From NCBI GenBank assembly GCA_018899795.1, contig JAHIHJ010000052.1:1-26247 (forward strand): a stretch of 26,247 nt of DNA. The letters are read 5' to 3'. Position 1 is the stretch's first letter; every line of letters begins with the position of its first letter. The position numbers and the translations under genes are program-made. The DNA is from Methanobacteriota archaeon. GTDB lineage: Archaea; Halobacteriota; Methanosarcinia; Methanosarcinales; Methanoperedenaceae. Positions 15,698-23,381 of this stretch are shown piece by piece. The notes below the pieces were generated by a model. It made no database searches. It was given only the letters and a program-made list of their open reading frames with translations, and was not told the DNA's origin.

Positions 15698-16063
15698 GTG
15701 GTAGGCATGGAGCATGTACTAATCAAGGACAAAAAATACTCTCTTGAAACCCTGGAACTTCTGACGGGTCAGCATAAAATGGTTATAAAGAAAATATCCC
15801 ATAATGTGCTTGTTATTGCAGAGGCTGTGGACGAGCCGGATAGACTGCCGTATCTCTTAGAGACCATCAAATCGCTGGAAATAGATGATATGGATAAGTT
15901 CAGGTATGTACTGCTGAGGGTCCAGATAGATTCAGAACTCCATATGAATGAGGACATACAAAAGTACCATAAGCGCCTGTATGTGTCACATGTAATTGAA
16001 AAATTGCTGTACGGCGAGCTGTTCTTTGAAGCTGGAAAAGATGAAGATGAGGATGATGATTAA
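15698..16063 (+). CDS. Small hypothetical protein with acidic C-terminal tail
   Basis: The 121-residue protein starts at a GTG (15698) or at the ATG at 15707 (MEHVLIKDKKYS). The body is predicted alpha/beta with long helices (about 50-65 and 90-108), and the C-terminus is a run of acidic residues (DEDEDDD). I do not recognise a family. An acidic tail of this kind is often a contact site for basic partners or a solubility tail; no function is assigned. Divergence from trmI across a 46-bp promoter suggests possible shared control. It is followed by dapL with its own TATA-like box, so it is probably monocistronic. Confidence 0.7.
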   Translation: MVGMEHVLIKDKKYSLETLELLTGQHKMVIKKISHNVLVIAEAVDEPDRLPYLLETIKSLEIDDMDKFRYVLLRVQIDSELHMNEDIQKYHKRLYVSHVIEKLLYGELFFEAGKDEDEDDD

Positions 16064-16086
16064 AGATCTGAAATAAAAGCTCATAT

Positions 16087-16094
16087 CTTATATA
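16087..16094 (+). promoter_or_regulatory. TATA-like box of dapL
   Basis: CTTATATA lies 32-39 bp before the ATG at 16126. This predicts a leader of only a few nucleotides and supports that ATG over the TTG at 16108. Confidence 0.5.
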
Positions 16095-16125
16095 CCATAA
16101 ACAACATTTGAACGCCGGACGGATT

Positions 16126-17280
16126 ATGTACGCTGACAGGATCAATTCACTACCACCTTATTTATTTGCGACCATCGACAAAGCCAGGCAGGATGCCATC
16201 AAAAAAGGCGTTGATGTAATAAATCTCAGCATTGGCGACCCTGATATGCCAACCCCCCCGCATATTGTTGAGGCGATGATAAGATCTGTGGGAGACCCGG
16301 CAAGGCACCGCTATCCATCGTATGAAGGCATGCTTTCTTTCAGGGACGCAGCTGCAAAATGGTATAAAAAGACGATGAAAATTGACCTTGACCCTGAGAG
16401 CGAGGTACTAACACTTATTGGTTCTAAAGAGGGGATCGCTCATATACCTCTTGCGTTCCTGAACCCCGGGGATGTTTCGCTTGTCCCAGACCCTGGATAC
16501 CCGGTCTACAACATCGGGTCTATCCTTGCAGACGGCAAACCGTTCAAGATGCCGCTCTTAGCCGAAAACGATTTTCTTCCTGATCTTGATGCGATACCAA
16601 AAGACGTAGCGAAAAAAGCAAAGATCATGTTCCTGAATTATCCAAATAATCCCACATCTGCGACAGCAACGACAGGATTTTTCGAGGAAGTCGTTGATTT
16701 CGCGAATGAAAATGAAATACTGGTAATTCATGATAATGCGTATTCAGAGATGACCTATGACGGCTACAAAGCCCCAAGTTTCCTTGCCATAAAAGGAGCA
16801 AAAGATATTGGTATCGAGATGCATTCCCTGTCCAAGACATATAATATGACCGGGTGGAGGCTGGGTTTTGCGGTCGGGAACCGCGAAATGCTTGCAGGTC
16901 TTGGAAAGGTCAAGACAAATGTGGATTCTGGTGCGTTCGAGGCTGTCCAGGAAGCAGGGATCGCGGCGCTGTCAGGTCCGCAGGATTGTGTCCGGGATAT
17001 GAACCTGATATATAAGGAGAGGCGAGATGCGCTTATTACAGGGTTAAATGAACTCGGGCTGGATGTAAAACCGCCCAAAGCGACGTTCTATGTATGGGTG
17101 AAGGTAAAAGGGAGATCACTTGACTTTACAAAGATGCTTCTTGAAAAATCCGGAATTGTTGCTACGCCAGGCGTGGGTTTTGGTGAGTATGGAGAAGGAT
17201 ACATTCGATTTGCGCTAACGCAGTCAGTTGAAAGGATCAATGAGGCAGTTGAAAGAATGCGTAAACTGAGAATTGAATGA
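16126..17280 (+). CDS. dapL: LL-diaminopimelate aminotransferase
   Basis: This PLP enzyme of fold type I converts tetrahydrodipicolinate directly to LL-diaminopimelate in lysine synthesis. The start is set at the ATG at 16126 (384 residues, MYADRINSLPPYLFA), which matches the family's N-terminus; the frame also extends to a TTG at 16108. Key features are NLSIGDPDMPTPPHI, PDPGYPVYN, the NYPNNPTSA substrate/PLP segment, the HDNAYSEM aspartate, and the PLP lysine K237 in SLSKTYNMTGWRLGF. The C-terminal Arg lies in YIRFAL. Related aminotransferases of the same subfamily act on other amino acids, so the exact substrate is probable, not certain. No lysine-pathway neighbours are present. Confidence 0.88.
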   Translation: MYADRINSLPPYLFATIDKARQDAIKKGVDVINLSIGDPDMPTPPHIVEAMIRSVGDPARHRYPSYEGMLSFRDAAAKWYKKTMKIDLDPESEVLTLIGSKEGIAHIPLAFLNPGDVSLVPDPGYPVYNIGSILADGKPFKMPLLAENDFLPDLDAIPKDVAKKAKIMFLNYPNNPTSATATTGFFEEVVDFANENEILVIHDNAYSEMTYDGYKAPSFLAIKGAKDIGIEMHSLSKTYNMTGWRLGFAVGNREMLAGLGKVKTNVDSGAFEAVQEAGIAALSGPQDCVRDMNLIYKERRDALITGLNELGLDVKPPKATFYVWVKVKGRSLDFTKMLLEKSGIVATPGVGFGEYGEGYIRFALTQSVERINEAVERMRKLRIE

Positions 17281-17345
17281 TCATCCGTGTAAATTTAACT
17301 TTAGAAAAGTCTATTTAGGATGAATTAATATCATGAAGGAATATG

Positions 17346-17356
17346 CATTTAAATAG
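17346..17356 (+). promoter_or_regulatory. TATA-like box of the isoprenyl synthase/radical SAM operon
   Basis: CATTTAAATAG lies about 37-47 bp before the ATG at 17393. GGGAG at about 17382-17386 provides a ribosome-binding site. The rest of the 112-bp gap after dapL shows no gene. Confidence 0.4.
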
Positions 17357-17392
17357 AAACTCTTTTGAATACTTCTGTCATGGGAGAACTCA

Positions 17393-18307
17393 ATGGAAAT
17401 AGAACAACTTCTGGCTGAACGCGCAGAAATGGTGGATGCAGAACTCCCAGCTTTACTTGGTAATATCAAACCTCCTGAACTTGCTGCAGCCGTCGCTTAT
17501 GCGATCGCCTCTAAAGGTAAACGAATACGTTCAGCGCTTGTCACACTTGCCAGCGAGGCTGTGGGAGGAACAGCACAAGAAGCAAGTTTTGCAGCCGCGT
17601 CTATCGAATTGATACATTCATCATCACTTGTCCTGGACGATGTGATCGATAAATCTGAAAAAAGGCGGGGCACAGATACGGTACATAAGAAGTGGGGCAC
17701 AGATATGGCTCTGCTGACAGTACAGGTCCTTGCGGCTCTTTCGCTTAAGCTTGCTTCACGTGATCCGAGGCTCATTCGAACCATAGCGGATTCGCTCATG
17801 TATATGGGCGAAGGAGAAGCCATGGAACTTGTTGAATATGCCAGGGATAAGAATAGCTATATTGACCTGGCATTCAGGAAGACCGGTTCGCTTTTTGGCT
17901 CTGCCACAGAAGTGGGTTCTATAGTGGGCGGAGGCGACGATAAAGAGACTGAATCTTTGCTGGAATTCGGGAACCATATTGGAATAGCCTTCCAGATACG
18001 GGATGATATCCTGGATTGTATTTCAAATGAAAACGACCTGGGAAAACCAGTTAAAAAGGACCTTTTTATGGGAAGACCGTCGATCGTGGTCATTGATGCC
18101 CTGAATTCGGGGATAACCCTTGAACAGATGATGAAATGCAACAACGGGCAACTCATGCACCTTGTCGCGGATTCGATCGCTTATGCAGAAGAAACAGCAC
18201 GGGAAGAACGTGAACTTGCTATGGGTCATATTGATAGGATTGATGAAAGCCCGGCAAAAAATAAACTCATAACGCTTGGCGAATATATCATCAGCCGAAG
18301 CAAATAA
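17393..18307 (+). CDS. Trans-isoprenyl (polyprenyl) diphosphate synthase
   Basis: The 304-residue all-helical enzyme condenses isopentenyl diphosphate onto allylic diphosphates, here probably to the C20 (geranylgeranyl) precursor of archaeal lipids or to a longer quinone side chain. Conserved features are GKRIR (42-46), the first Asp-rich motif DDVID (82-86) with RRG at 91-93, and the second Asp-rich motif QIRDDILD (201-208) followed by GKPVKKDL. Two positions differ from the common pattern: Ser follows GKRIR where Pro is usual, and GRPS replaces the usual GKxT. It may therefore belong to a divergent subgroup. Chain length cannot be read reliably. The radical SAM gene starts 1 nt after its stop. 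Confidence 0.88.
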   Translation: MEIEQLLAERAEMVDAELPALLGNIKPPELAAAVAYAIASKGKRIRSALVTLASEAVGGTAQEASFAAASIELIHSSSLVLDDVIDKSEKRRGTDTVHKKWGTDMALLTVQVLAALSLKLASRDPRLIRTIADSLMYMGEGEAMELVEYARDKNSYIDLAFRKTGSLFGSATEVGSIVGGGDDKETESLLEFGNHIGIAFQIRDDILDCISNENDLGKPVKKDLFMGRPSIVVIDALNSGITLEQMMKCNNGQLMHLVADSIAYAEETAREERELAMGHIDRIDESPAKNKLITLGEYIISRSK

Positions 18308-18308
18308 A

Positions 18309-19322
18309 ATGACCGGTTCTTTTAATAATTACCTGCCTGAAGGATGCAAGCTCTGCTATCAGGGAGCAAAGATGGTACTTTTCGTTTCAGGCATATGCGG
18401 TAAGAAATGTTTTTACTGCCCCGTCTCAGAGGCAAGAAGTGAAAAGGATGTAATATTTGCCAATGAGAGGCGTGTTGAAAAAGACGAAGACATAATAGAA
18501 GAAGCGCTTTCGATGGATGCGCTGGGTACAGGCATAACAGGCGGCGAACCGCTTTTAAGGCTTGACAGGGTACTGCATTACATACGTATCCTCAAGAAAA
18601 GGTTCGGACCTATGCATCATATACACTTATATACTGCCCTTCCCCCCAATATGGGAGCGCTCGAATCGCTAAAAAATGCGGGTCTTGATGAGATCAGGTT
18701 TCATCCGCCGCATAGTATGTGGAAAGATATAAACAACACATTTTATGGGTCATCTATCAAAATGGCTCATAAGCTCGGCATCTCTGTGGGGATCGAAATT
18801 CCATCCCTGGCATCTGATTTCTCAGGAATTTTAAAACTTCTGGATGAAGTCGATGGGTTTCTGAACCTGAACGAACTTGAATTCTCAGAAACGAATGTGG
18901 AAGAGATGAAGAAACTGGGGTATGAAGTCGCAAACGATGAATCGTGCGAAGCAAAAGGCAGCAGGGAAGTCGCAGAAGCTTTAAATGGAAAGAAAATGCA
19001 TTTCTGCTCATCGCGCTTTAAGGATGCTGTCCAGCTCAGGGAAAGGTTTAAACGAACCGCGAAAAAAAATGCACGCGGGTTTGATGAAATAACTGAGGAT
19101 GGAACGCTTATATACGGTGTGATCGAAGGATGCAGTCCTGACTTCCTGAAAGAAGCGGGGGTGCTGGAGGATACGTACGTTGTAACTGACGTTTCCATTG
19201 AAACTGCATCGTGGCTCGCTTCCGCCCTGGCTGAAGATATTAAAAAAATGGGGGGCAGCGCATGTATTATTGAGCGTTATCCCATGAAGAACGGAATGGT
19301 CGTTGAAAGAACGCCTTTATGA
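18309..19322 (+). CDS. Radical SAM protein, COG2108-like
   Basis: The 337-residue protein starts at the ATG at 18309, 1 nt after the stop of the isoprenyl synthase; the frame extends back to 18276 inside that gene, which is unlikely to be used. An extra CKLC pair (C13, C16) precedes the radical SAM cluster motif CGKKCFYC (C30, C34, C37). TGGEP (about 77-81) is the SAM-binding segment. The C-terminal third (about 250-337) resembles a small TRAM-like/beta domain and ends ERYPMKNGMVVERTP. The family is archaeal and described only as related to pyruvate formate-lyase activases; its reaction is unknown. Tight coupling to the isoprenyl synthase makes a lipid- or quinone-related step a reasonable guess and no more. 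Confidence 0.85.
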   Translation: MTGSFNNYLPEGCKLCYQGAKMVLFVSGICGKKCFYCPVSEARSEKDVIFANERRVEKDEDIIEEALSMDALGTGITGGEPLLRLDRVLHYIRILKKRFGPMHHIHLYTALPPNMGALESLKNAGLDEIRFHPPHSMWKDINNTFYGSSIKMAHKLGISVGIEIPSLASDFSGILKLLDEVDGFLNLNELEFSETNVEEMKKLGYEVANDESCEAKGSREVAEALNGKKMHFCSSRFKDAVQLRERFKRTAKKNARGFDEITEDGTLIYGVIEGCSPDFLKEAGVLEDTYVVTDVSIETASWLASALAEDIKKMGGSACIIERYPMKNGMVVERTPL

Positions 19323-19398
19323 GCAAGCAAAACTATAAACTCTCAAAATTTAATAGTGAAAAATGGTGGTCTGACTGAGTCCCAAACCAAACGAAAAT

Positions 19399-19680
19399 AT
19401 GAAGACAAGGGTAACAAAGTACTTAATGAGGGACAAAACCGGCATCAGACGATCTGTTTTAAAATTGTTCATTAAAGGTAAACCTTATACTACGCAGGAT
19501 GTCTTTGAAGCCCTCAAACTGGAGGGATTTGACGTCAATTACAGGGGGGTTTCAGCCATGGTCGGTCTTATGAATACAAGGCTTGGAATTCTGAGGATAG
19601 ACGTAAAAGGAGACCATAATGTATATTCTATTAAATTAGAGTATAATAATCCGGTAAAGCTGATAATGGATAATTATTAA
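19399..19680 (+). CDS. DUF2551 family protein (winged-helix-like)
   Basis: The 93-residue protein matches the pattern of DUF2551, a family of small methanogen and relative proteins: RDKTGIRRSVLKLF, a helical VFEALKLEGFDVNYRGVSAMVG segment and NTRLGILRI. The fold suggests a winged helix and hence possible DNA binding, but the function is unknown. TTTAATAG at about 19349-19356 may be its TATA-like box. The coding end overlaps that of queD by 4 bp (19677-19680, TTAA), tail to tail. The ATG chosen is the first in frame; the next upstream stop is nine codons back. Confidence 0.82.
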   Translation: MKTRVTKYLMRDKTGIRRSVLKLFIKGKPYTTQDVFEALKLEGFDVNYRGVSAMVGLMNTRLGILRIDVKGDHNVYSIKLEYNNPVKLIMDNY

Positions 19681-20168
19681 ACCTGTCTGAAATTGATCAT
19701 ATCAATTTCGCAGCCAGCGCCCTGCCCGATACCCTCATCCACCCTGACGTGGATCTTTTTAATATTATCAACACCCCGTAACGCTTTTGCAATCCCTGAA
19801 TTGAAATATTTGCACAGGTCTTCCGCGCTCACCGAGGTCGTGGGGAGGAACACAACATCTTCTGATGGCAGAACATATCGTTTATTACTTTCAATGATCT
19901 CCACGGAAACTTCTTTCTTTTTTTCTATCCGAAGGCGCGGGTCTTTTTCAGCTATCAGCACCCGGTGGTCAAGTCGGTCGCAGAGTTCATTTACTATCCC
20001 TTTTACCCTCTCAAAATCGATGATGAAATCCCCTGCCTGTTGCCCTTCGATCCGCACGCTGATAGCGTATGTATGCCCATGCAGGCAGCCGCATTTAGGG
20101 TGGTTCGGGATGAAATGGCAGGCTGAGAAACGCAATTTTGCCATCCAGCCGTCTATTTCAATGAACAT
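19677..20168 (-). CDS. queD: 6-pyruvoyltetrahydropterin synthase/QueD family protein
   Basis: The 163-residue enzyme belongs to the T-fold PTPS/QueD family, which makes 6-carboxytetrahydropterin for archaeosine or related pterins. Zinc ligands are H18 (FSACHF) and H30, H32 (HGH). The catalytic Cys is C26, in the C-x3-HGH spacing of QueD. D68/H69 (DHR) and the anchoring E145 (VDEGIGQGA) complete the site. TTSVSAEDL at about 110-118 is also typical. It is longer than the usual 120-140 residues owing to an insert at about 75-105. The ATG at 20168 overlaps the TGA of tfs by one base (TGATG), so it is translationally coupled; the TTG one codon earlier is less likely. A role in methanopterin or folate-type pterin synthesis is the main alternative. 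Confidence 0.87.
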   Translation of the reverse strand: MFIEIDGWMAKLRFSACHFIPNHPKCGCLHGHTYAISVRIEGQQAGDFIIDFERVKGIVNELCDRLDHRVLIAEKDPRLRIEKKKEVSVEIIESNKRYVLPSEDVVFLPTTSVSAEDLCKYFNSGIAKALRGVDNIKKIHVRVDEGIGQGAGCEIDMINFRQV

Positions 20169-20470
20169 CAATTATAACTTCTCCATGTCTTTCCGCATTT
20201 GGTACACCTGAAGAACCTGACCTCGCTCTCATCAGCAGAGCGAAGCTGGCGCATCCACCAGTATGCAGTATCGTTGCCGCAATCCTCACACTTAGCCCTT
20301 ATCGTGGGCAGTCCCATCTCCCTCTGTTCAAGTACGGTTACCTCGCGTTCCTTTCTTTCGGTCTTTGAAACAACACTTTCTGTTATCGCTTTTTCGAACC
20401 CGCATTTCCTGCATTTATAAACATTCTTTGAGGGCATCATCATGCTTTTGCATTTAGGACAAAATTCCAT
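20168..20470 (-). CDS. tfs: Transcription factor S (archaeal TFIIS-like cleavage factor)
   Basis: The 100-residue protein reactivates arrested RNA polymerase by stimulating transcript cleavage. It has an N-terminal zinc ribbon (C4, C7, C20, C23), a basic/acidic linker and a C-terminal zinc ribbon (C61, C64, C89, C92). The catalytic acidic pair D80-E81 lies in QLRSADE at the tip of the second ribbon. All key residues are present, so it should be active. It overlaps the Nudix gene by 17 bp upstream and queD by 1 bp downstream, placing it inside a four-gene operon. Confidence 0.95.
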   Translation of the reverse strand: MEFCPKCKSMMMPSKNVYKCRKCGFEKAITESVVSKTERKEREVTVLEQREMGLPTIRAKCEDCGNDTAYWWMRQLRSADESEVRFFRCTKCGKTWRSYN

Positions 20471-20876
20471 TTATATCACTCCTGGCGTTCTCTATGATCT
20501 TTTTATGGTCAAATGCCAGTTCTGGTATGTCATTCATACCAAAAAGTCCTGTATCAGAAGCATCTGAACCCGCTTTAAGGTTTCCTTTTCCCACAGCAAG
20601 AAAAATTACAGAAACTGTATGACCTCTGGGGTCGCGCGAAGGCTCTGAATACACACCAAGAAGCTTGATTATCTCAACATCAAGCCCTGTTTCCTCCTTT
20701 GCCTCGCGCACAGCCGCTGTTTCAACGGTCTCGCCCACTTCCACAAAGCCCCCGGGAAGCGCGAAATGACCCTGGAAGGGAGGGTTTTTGCGCCTGATAA
20801 GGATAAGCTTTCCCAGATAAATGATCACAGTATCGACTGTGAGAAGTGGTGTTACTGGAATAGATTTTCGTTCCAT
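20454..20876 (-). CDS. Nudix hydrolase, ADP-ribose pyrophosphatase-like
   Basis: The 140-residue protein carries a complete Nudix box at residues 42-64 (GGFVEVGE, then REAKEETG), the metal-binding catalytic helix. The preceding PPFQGHFALPGG and the following GVYSEPSRDPRGHTVSVIF match the archaeal ADP-ribose pyrophosphatase subgroup, which cleaves ADP-ribose to AMP and ribose 5-phosphate. Substrate assignment is by pattern recall. It starts 3 bp after the DRG GTPase stop and overlaps tfs by 17 bp, so it belongs to the same operon. Confidence 0.9.
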   Translation of the reverse strand: MERKSIPVTPLLTVDTVIIYLGKLILIRRKNPPFQGHFALPGGFVEVGETVETAAVREAKEETGLDVEIIKLLGVYSEPSRDPRGHTVSVIFLAVGKGNLKAGSDASDTGLFGMNDIPELAFDHKKIIENARSDINGILS

Positions 20877-20879
20877 ATC

Positions 20880-21971
20880 TTATTTTCTCAATATTATCGT
20901 AAGTATGTCACCGTCATACATCGTATGCTCAAGACCCACGCGCTGACCCTTATGTTTTGCAGAATCGCCCCATACCTGGGCATACCTGAACCGTTTTTTG
21001 AAATCACGGTGAAGCTTGTCACAAACATCGCCAATTGAAGAGCCGTATCTGATTATCATCGCCTCATCCATATCAGCAGGCTCACCCTGCGGCTTCATGT
21101 AAATCCTTATGAACCCAAGTTTCTGGTAAAACAACTCTTTAAGTTCATCTATATGGGTCTTTTTATCAGCAGAGATAAGGAGAGCATCCGGGAATTTTTC
21201 TTTGCAATCCCTGAGCGTATATTCATCAGCAAGGTCTATTTTATTGATCACTACGATGGAGGGGATGTACTTCCTGTTGCCCAGAATGACATCTATCAAC
21301 TTGTCGATATTGATATTCTCGCGAACGACAATATTTGCATTGTGTATCCTGTATTCACCCATTATGGATTTTATCGTATCCTCTTCAAGCCCTACATCCA
21401 CCGTGCTGCTTACTATTATGCCGCCGCGGGCTTTTTTCCGGATCGTGACTTCTGGCGGTCTTGAATCGACACGTATACCGGCAGCGAACAATTCCTCAAG
21501 AAGGACATTATAATGAACAAGCTGGAAAACATCAAGCATTATCAGTACAAGGTCAGCATTCCTCACCACTGCAAGGACCTCTTTCCCGCGTCCTCTCCCG
21601 GATGCTGCACCCTTTAAAACGCCGGGTACATCAAGTATCTGGATAGTGGCACCTTTATAATCCAGAGTTCCTGGCACGACATCAAGAGTGGTGAATTCAT
21701 ATGATGCGACCGCAGATTTTGTCCCGGTAAGGCTGTTCAACAGCGTACTTTTTCCTACGGATGGGTATCCCAGGAGCACGATCGACGCGTCGCCCGATTT
21801 CTTTACCGCGAAACCTTCCCCGCCTGATTTAGCAGAGGCTTTCTTCACCACTTCTTCCCTTAACCTTGAGAGTTTAGCTTTAAGTCTGCCTAAGTGACCT
21901 TCGGTAGCCTTGTTATACTTCGTTTTGGATATCTCGTCTTCGACTGCCTTGAGTTCTTCTTCCAGAGCCAT
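20880..21971 (-). CDS. DRG/Rbg family GTP-binding protein with TGS domain
   Basis: The start is placed at the ATG at 21971 (MALEEELKAVEDEI), giving 363 residues as usual for the family; the 21 codons further upstream look non-coding. An N-terminal helical domain (about 1-45) precedes the G domain. G1 GYPSVGKST is at 68-76, the G2 threonines lie in FTTLD, G3 is DVPG (about 114-117), the G4 segment is NKID, and SADK follows. An S5D2L-like insert lies between G3 and G4. The C-terminal TGS domain (about 285-363) ends YDGDILTI. DRG proteins associate with translating ribosomes. It heads the operon DRG - Nudix - tfs - queD. A TATA-like TTATATG at about 21983-21989 sits only 12-18 bp from this ATG, closer than usual. 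Confidence 0.93.
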   Translation of the reverse strand: MALEEELKAVEDEISKTKYNKATEGHLGRLKAKLSRLREEVVKKASAKSGGEGFAVKKSGDASIVLLGYPSVGKSTLLNSLTGTKSAVASYEFTTLDVVPGTLDYKGATIQILDVPGVLKGAASGRGRGKEVLAVVRNADLVLIMLDVFQLVHYNVLLEELFAAGIRVDSRPPEVTIRKKARGGIIVSSTVDVGLEEDTIKSIMGEYRIHNANIVVRENINIDKLIDVILGNRKYIPSIVVINKIDLADEYTLRDCKEKFPDALLISADKKTHIDELKELFYQKLGFIRIYMKPQGEPADMDEAMIIRYGSSIGDVCDKLHRDFKKRFRYAQVWGDSAKHKGQRVGLEHTMYDGDILTIILRK

Positions 21972-21982
21972 CGGCTCTAATA

Positions 21983-21991
21983 CATATAAGC
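21983..21991 (+). promoter_or_regulatory. TATA-like box of the M20 peptidase in the divergent region
   Basis: ACATATAAG lies 44-52 bp before the ATG at 22035 and predicts a leader of about 20 nt. The 63-bp divergent gap between the GTPase start (21971) and the peptidase start (22035) holds no other gene. The same AT stretch may also serve the GTPase on the minus strand. Confidence 0.4.
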
Positions 21992-22034
21992 AAGGCAAAA
22001 AGCATTTGGGTGAAAAGAACATTTCTGGGCACAA

Positions 22035-23291
22035 ATGCTGGCATTATTAGAGCGTCTTGGGTCAAAGACCAATGAAACCATTAAAACACTGGATGAGCTT
22101 GTGCGCATCCAGACTCAGGTGCCCCCTGGCGAAAACTACGAAGAAGCGATGGATTATGCCGCCTCCAGACTTAAAGAACTGGATTTTGAGGTTGAGACGC
22201 TCTTTATGCCCCGCGAGTTATTCGAAAAGAAAAATCCGAGACTTACGCATCTTTCAGGCGAGCGCGTCAACATTTCCGCAATAAAGAACTATGGCGCAGA
22301 AAAGACGCTGTTGATAAACACGCACCTTGACGTTGTCCCTGCAAGCCCGAACTGGAGCGTGCCTCCTTTTGAGTGTACGGAAAAGGACGGGCGCATATTC
22401 GGGCGCGGGGTGGCTGATTCCAAGGGCGGCGTGGCTGCGCTTTTTACCGTGCTTTCAGCGATGGATGAACTTGATACCATGCCGAAGTATAACCTGAACA
22501 TCGCCCTGACCACTGACGAAGAGATGGGGCCTTATTCAGGTCTCTGCCACCTTGCTGACCTTGGAAAGCTCAAAGCAGATTATTTCCTGAGCATGGACGG
22601 GGATAGCGATGATATCACAATAGCATCGAACGGGAACGTGGACTGGCAGATAGACGTCTTCGGAAAATCGTACCATAGCGGGAGCAGTTTCCTGGGTGTG
22701 AATGCAATAGAGAAAGCCGTGCCTGTGATGAGCGGGCTTCTTGAGCTCAAGGCAGAGGTCGAGAAAAGGCGCTCAAAAGTGCCCTCAAGCATGGCGATCA
22801 GCCGGAATGCAGGTATTGATACCCTGATACCTGTTCTCAATATTACCGTTATCAACGGCGGGGTAAAACAGAACATCGTGCCTGACAGGTGTACGCTAAA
22901 AGGTGACAGGCGGTATATCCCGGAAGAGAGATTTGCAGATGTCTGCAAAGAGATGAACGATACAATATCTAAGGTGAAGAAAAAATACCCGGACATCGAT
23001 CTCAAAATGAGCTGCGATGACATCTACGCGCCCATGCTCACTGATGCGAATCATCCCTGGGTGAAAGAGGTCAAGAGAGTTGCGGATGAAGTGACGGGCA
23101 GGGACGTAAGGTGTGCCGGCGCGCAGGGAAGCCTGGACGTTGCTTATGCCGTCAATGTCACAGGGCTGCCTGCATGCTGTTTCGGGATAGGAAGGAGGAT
23201 GGAGAGCAATGCGCATGCTGATGACGAGAATATCAGGGTGGAAGATCTGGTAATGTTTACTAAGTTCCTGGGAAGGTTGTTAACTGCATAA
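22035..23291 (+). CDS. M20 family metallopeptidase/deacylase (ArgE/DapE/Acy1-like)
   Basis: The 418-residue di-zinc enzyme hydrolyses an amide bond in an N-acyl amino acid or small peptide. Metal and catalytic residues are H97 and D99 in THLDVVP, D128 in GRGVADSKGG, the EE pair 162-163 in TTDEEMG, D188 in SMDGD and a C-terminal His in NAHADDEN (about 395). A dimerisation domain (about 200-310) interrupts the catalytic domain. The length is normal. The neighbouring DapL would bypass DapE in lysine synthesis, so a DapE role is less likely than ArgE-like or general dipeptidase activity. A T-rich tract follows the stop. Confidence 0.9.
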   Translation: MLALLERLGSKTNETIKTLDELVRIQTQVPPGENYEEAMDYAASRLKELDFEVETLFMPRELFEKKNPRLTHLSGERVNISAIKNYGAEKTLLINTHLDVVPASPNWSVPPFECTEKDGRIFGRGVADSKGGVAALFTVLSAMDELDTMPKYNLNIALTTDEEMGPYSGLCHLADLGKLKADYFLSMDGDSDDITIASNGNVDWQIDVFGKSYHSGSSFLGVNAIEKAVPVMSGLLELKAEVEKRRSKVPSSMAISRNAGIDTLIPVLNITVINGGVKQNIVPDRCTLKGDRRYIPEERFADVCKEMNDTISKVKKKYPDIDLKMSCDDIYAPMLTDANHPWVKEVKRVADEVTGRDVRCAGAQGSLDVAYAVNVTGLPACCFGIGRRMESNAHADDENIRVEDLVMFTKFLGRLLTA

Positions 23292-23307
23292 ACTATTTTA
23301 ACCTATA

Positions 23308-23336
23308 TTTTCTTTTTTTCTCTCCTTGTTATTTTT
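23308..23336 (+). terminator. T-rich terminator after the M20 peptidase
   Basis: The stretch ATTTTCTTTTTTTC followed by further T runs begins about 17 bp after the peptidase stop. It has the form of archaeal U-tract terminators, with no stem required. Confidence 0.5.
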
Positions 23337-23349
23337 GATCATAGTTTGT

Positions 23350-23376
23350 GACAATAAAACCGGGGCATTGCGCCCC
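23350..23376 (-). terminator. Hairpin terminator of the large surface protein
   Basis: On the minus strand, GGGGC (23372-23376 complement) and GCCCC (23362-23366 complement) form a 5-bp GC stem around a 5-nt loop, followed by GGTTTTATTG. It begins 5 bases after the TGA of the surface-protein gene. Confidence 0.6.
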
Positions 23377-23381
23377 TGTGT

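Noticed and set aside
16108..16125. TTG start for dapL
   Set aside because: The ATG at 16126 matches the family N-terminus and the TATA spacing better.
21972..22034. 21-residue N-terminal extension of the DRG GTPase
   Set aside because: Its composition looks non-coding and it covers the divergent promoter; the usual family start is at 21971.
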